Shown in pieces: positions 5,852 to 7,221 of a stretch of 7,221 nt of DNA (positions are counted from its first letter, which is position 1; each line of letters starts with the position of its first letter). The notes under the pieces are model-generated. The model saw only the letters and a program-made list of their open reading frames with translations, did not search any database and had not been told where the DNA came from. The stretch is taken from NCBI GenBank assembly GCA_046048895.1, contig JBJOFF010000030.1, positions 1 to 7,221 of the forward strand, given 5' to 3'. The stretch comes from ZLKRG08 sp046048895 (lineage in GTDB: Bacteria; Actinomycetota; Actinomycetes; Nanopelagicales; Nanopelagicaceae). The translations under genes and the position numbers were made by a program.

Positions 5852-6949
5852 TTAACGCTCTAGCTTTCCTTGAATAAAGTTTTCGGTTGAATCCTTCGCA
5901 ACTTCATCTGTGTACTGAGTTGGTGGAGTCTTCATGAAATATGAAGATGGTGATAGCAACGCCCCACCTATCTTGCGATCTAATCCAAGTTTTGCGCAAC
6001 GAAGTGCATCAATGATTACGCCAGCTGAGTTTGGTGAATCCCAAACTTCTAGTTTGTATTCAAGATTTAGCGGAACATCGCCGAAGGCGCGACCTTCCAT
6101 ACGAACATAGGCCCACTTACGATCATCTAACCAAGGAATGTAATCGGATGGTCCAATATGAACGTTCTTATCGCCCAAGTCATAATCAAGCTGCGAGGTC
6201 ACAGAGTTGGTCTTAGATATTTTCTTTGATTCCAAACGATCGCGTTCGAGCATGTTCTTAAAGTCCATGTTTCCACCAACGTTTAACTGGTATGTGCGAT
6301 CAACGTGAACACCACGATCCTGGAAGAGTTTGGTCATGATGCGGTGCGTAATGGTCGCGCCAACCTGAGACTTAATGTCATCTCCAACGATTGGTAAGCC
6401 AGCGTCGCGGAACTTCTTCTCCCATACTGGATCGGAAGCGATAAATACTGGAAGTGCATTTACGAACGCGCAACCAGCTGCGATAGCACATTCGGCATAG
6501 AACTTAGCTGCAACTTCTGAACCTACAGGTAGGTAGCAGATTAAAACATCAACTTTATGCGCCTTCAGCGATGCGACCATATCAACTGGCGCAGCTGATG
6601 ATTCTTCGATGGTCTCTTTGTAGTAACGTCCAAGACCATCATGTGTGGTGCCGCGCTCTACGGTTACGCCACTCTTTGGCACATTGCAAAACTTTATTGT
6701 GTTGTTCTCTGATGCCCAGATTGCATCCGAAAGATCTAGCCCGACCTTCTTTGCATCTACATCATAAGCCGCAACGAATTTAACGTTGTTGATGTGGTAT
6801 CCACCAACAACCGCATGCATCAAACCAGGAATCTCTTGATCTGGCTTTGCATCCTTGTAGTACTCGACTCCTTGTACAAGTGAGTTAGCACAGTTACCAA
6901 CACCAACGATGGCAACGCGAATGTCGCCAGCAGCAGTAGTGATTGTCAT
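5852..6949 (-). CDS. ino1: myo-Inositol-1-phosphate synthase
   Basis: The enzyme converts glucose-6-phosphate to 1D-myo-inositol-3-phosphate (L-myo-inositol-1-phosphate) using bound NAD+. This is the first step toward phosphatidylinositol lipids and, in actinobacteria, mycothiol. At 365 residues it matches the short mycobacterial Ino1 (about 367) rather than the longer eukaryotic form. The NAD-binding loop VGVGNCANSL is at 15-24, SDAIWASENNTIK at 74-86, ALPVFIASDPVW at 165-176, GDDIKSQVGATITHR at 189-203, NVGGNMDF at 223-230 and ESKKISKT at 240-247. All agree with remembered Rv0046c. The frame extends to an ATG at 6997, but that would overlap the upstream padR by 34 nt. The ATG at 6949 gives the normal N-terminus and has AAAAGG ten bases upstream. 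It is the second gene of a padR-ino1 pair with a 14-nt gap. Confidence 0.97.
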   Translation of the reverse strand: MTITTAAGDIRVAIVGVGNCANSLVQGVEYYKDAKPDQEIPGLMHAVVGGYHINNVKFVAAYDVDAKKVGLDLSDAIWASENNTIKFCNVPKSGVTVERGTTHDGLGRYYKETIEESSAAPVDMVASLKAHKVDVLICYLPVGSEVAAKFYAECAIAAGCAFVNALPVFIASDPVWEKKFRDAGLPIVGDDIKSQVGATITHRIMTKLFQDRGVHVDRTYQLNVGGNMDFKNMLERDRLESKKISKTNSVTSQLDYDLGDKNVHIGPSDYIPWLDDRKWAYVRMEGRAFGDVPLNLEYKLEVWDSPNSAGVIIDALRCAKLGLDRKIGGALLSPSSYFMKTPPTQYTDEVAKDSTENFIQGKLER

Positions 6950-6959
6950 TATTTCTTTA

Positions 6960-6965
6960 CCTTTT
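6960..6965 (-). promoter_or_regulatory. ino1 ribosome binding site overlapping the padR stop
   Basis: On the minus strand AAAAGG occupies 6965-6960 and shares two bases with the padR TAA (6966-6964). Ten bases separate it from the ATG at 6949. It decides the ino1 start in favour of 6949 over the longer frame, and it suggests that ribosomes ending padR can load on ino1. Confidence 0.6.
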
Positions 6966-7221
6966 AACTCTCTATTCGGATCAACTCTTCCAACCAAGCA
7001 ATCTCTCGCTCAGCTGATTCCAGAGAGTGACGACGCCACTCCTCTAGATACTTATCAAGGCCCATCCCATCGCGCTCTAACTCTGCGCGAAGTAGTTCGG
7101 CCTTCTCCTTAAGGCGACGGTGGCGTCCCTCAAGAATTCTTAATCGGCTATGTGATGAAGTTGCGCCAAAGAATGCAAAGCGCGCTTCGAAGCCATCATC
7201 TTCCCAAGATTCTGGATTTAC
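6964..7221 (-). CDS. PadR-family transcriptional regulator, C-terminal 85 residues (5' end outside window)
   Basis: The minus-strand frame is open from the window edge (7221) to the TAA at 6966-6964 and has no start inside the window. The visible 85 residues are the C-terminal helical dimerisation domain of a PadR regulator. DDGFEARFAFFG (8-19), RLRILEGRHRRLKEK (26-40) and the end SAEREIAWLEELI (69-81) resemble the C-terminus of Rv0047c, the PadR protein next to ino1 in Mycobacterium. The winged-helix DNA-binding domain must lie beyond 7221. The segment is rich in Arg, Glu and Leu with a coiled-coil look. The conserved adjacency suggests co-transcription with ino1 and possibly control of it, though the effector and operator are not visible here. 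Confidence 0.88.
   Translation of the reverse strand, partial: VNPESWEDDGFEARFAFFGATSSHSRLRILEGRHRRLKEKAELLRAELERDGMGLDKYLEEWRRHSLESAEREIAWLEELIRIES

Noticed and set aside
6950..6997. Longer N-terminus for ino1 starting at 6997.
   Set aside because: It overlaps padR coding sequence, adds residues absent from the family, and the ATG at 6949 has a ribosome binding site.

Overview
The window looks like chromosomal housekeeping DNA from a small-genome, AT-leaning actinobacterium. Three genes point to Actinobacteria: a glutamine synthetase C-terminus closest to mycobacterial GlnA1, an actinobacterial-type myo-inositol-1-phosphate synthase, and a PadR-family regulator directly upstream of it, the same order as Rv0047c-Rv0046c in Mycobacterium. 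The low GC for this phylum, short intergenic gaps and many A/T-ending codons suggest a freshwater acI-type lineage (Nanopelagicales, e.g. Planktophila-like). That placement is inference; no rRNA or other phylogenetic marker is present.

Layout. Positions 1-393 (+) hold the 3' end of glnA, closed by a strong hairpin terminator (408-447). A YbjJ-like major facilitator transporter follows (462-1613, +) and runs tail to tail, with a 14-nt overlap, into a minus-strand cluster. Read in its own direction, that cluster is a crotonase-fold enoyl-CoA isomerase/hydratase (start near 4599), an HSDL2-like short-chain dehydrogenase (3853-3035, joined by a TAATG overlap) and an NCS1 nucleobase-type permease (3012-1600, after a 22-nt gap). 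Divergent from it is a small stand-alone LuxR-type helix-turn-helix protein (4692-5009, +). A 162-bp intergenic region then carries CIRCE-like half-sites and an AT-rich dyad ahead of a two-helix membrane protein of unknown function (5172-5768, +). A GC-rich bidirectional terminator (5795-5824) separates this from the minus-strand padR-ino1 pair (7221 to 5852), whose padR is cut by the window edge.

Functionally the window combines nitrogen assimilation (glnA), solute transport (two permeases), acyl-CoA metabolism (isomerase plus dehydrogenase) and inositol synthesis for phosphatidylinositol and probably mycothiol. There is no sign of a mobile element, CRISPR array, tRNA, rRNA or phage. I found no clear case for a wholly new multi-gene system. 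The least explained parts are the small HTH regulator, the clustered CACTC/GAGTG sites after it and the uncharacterised membrane protein beyond them.
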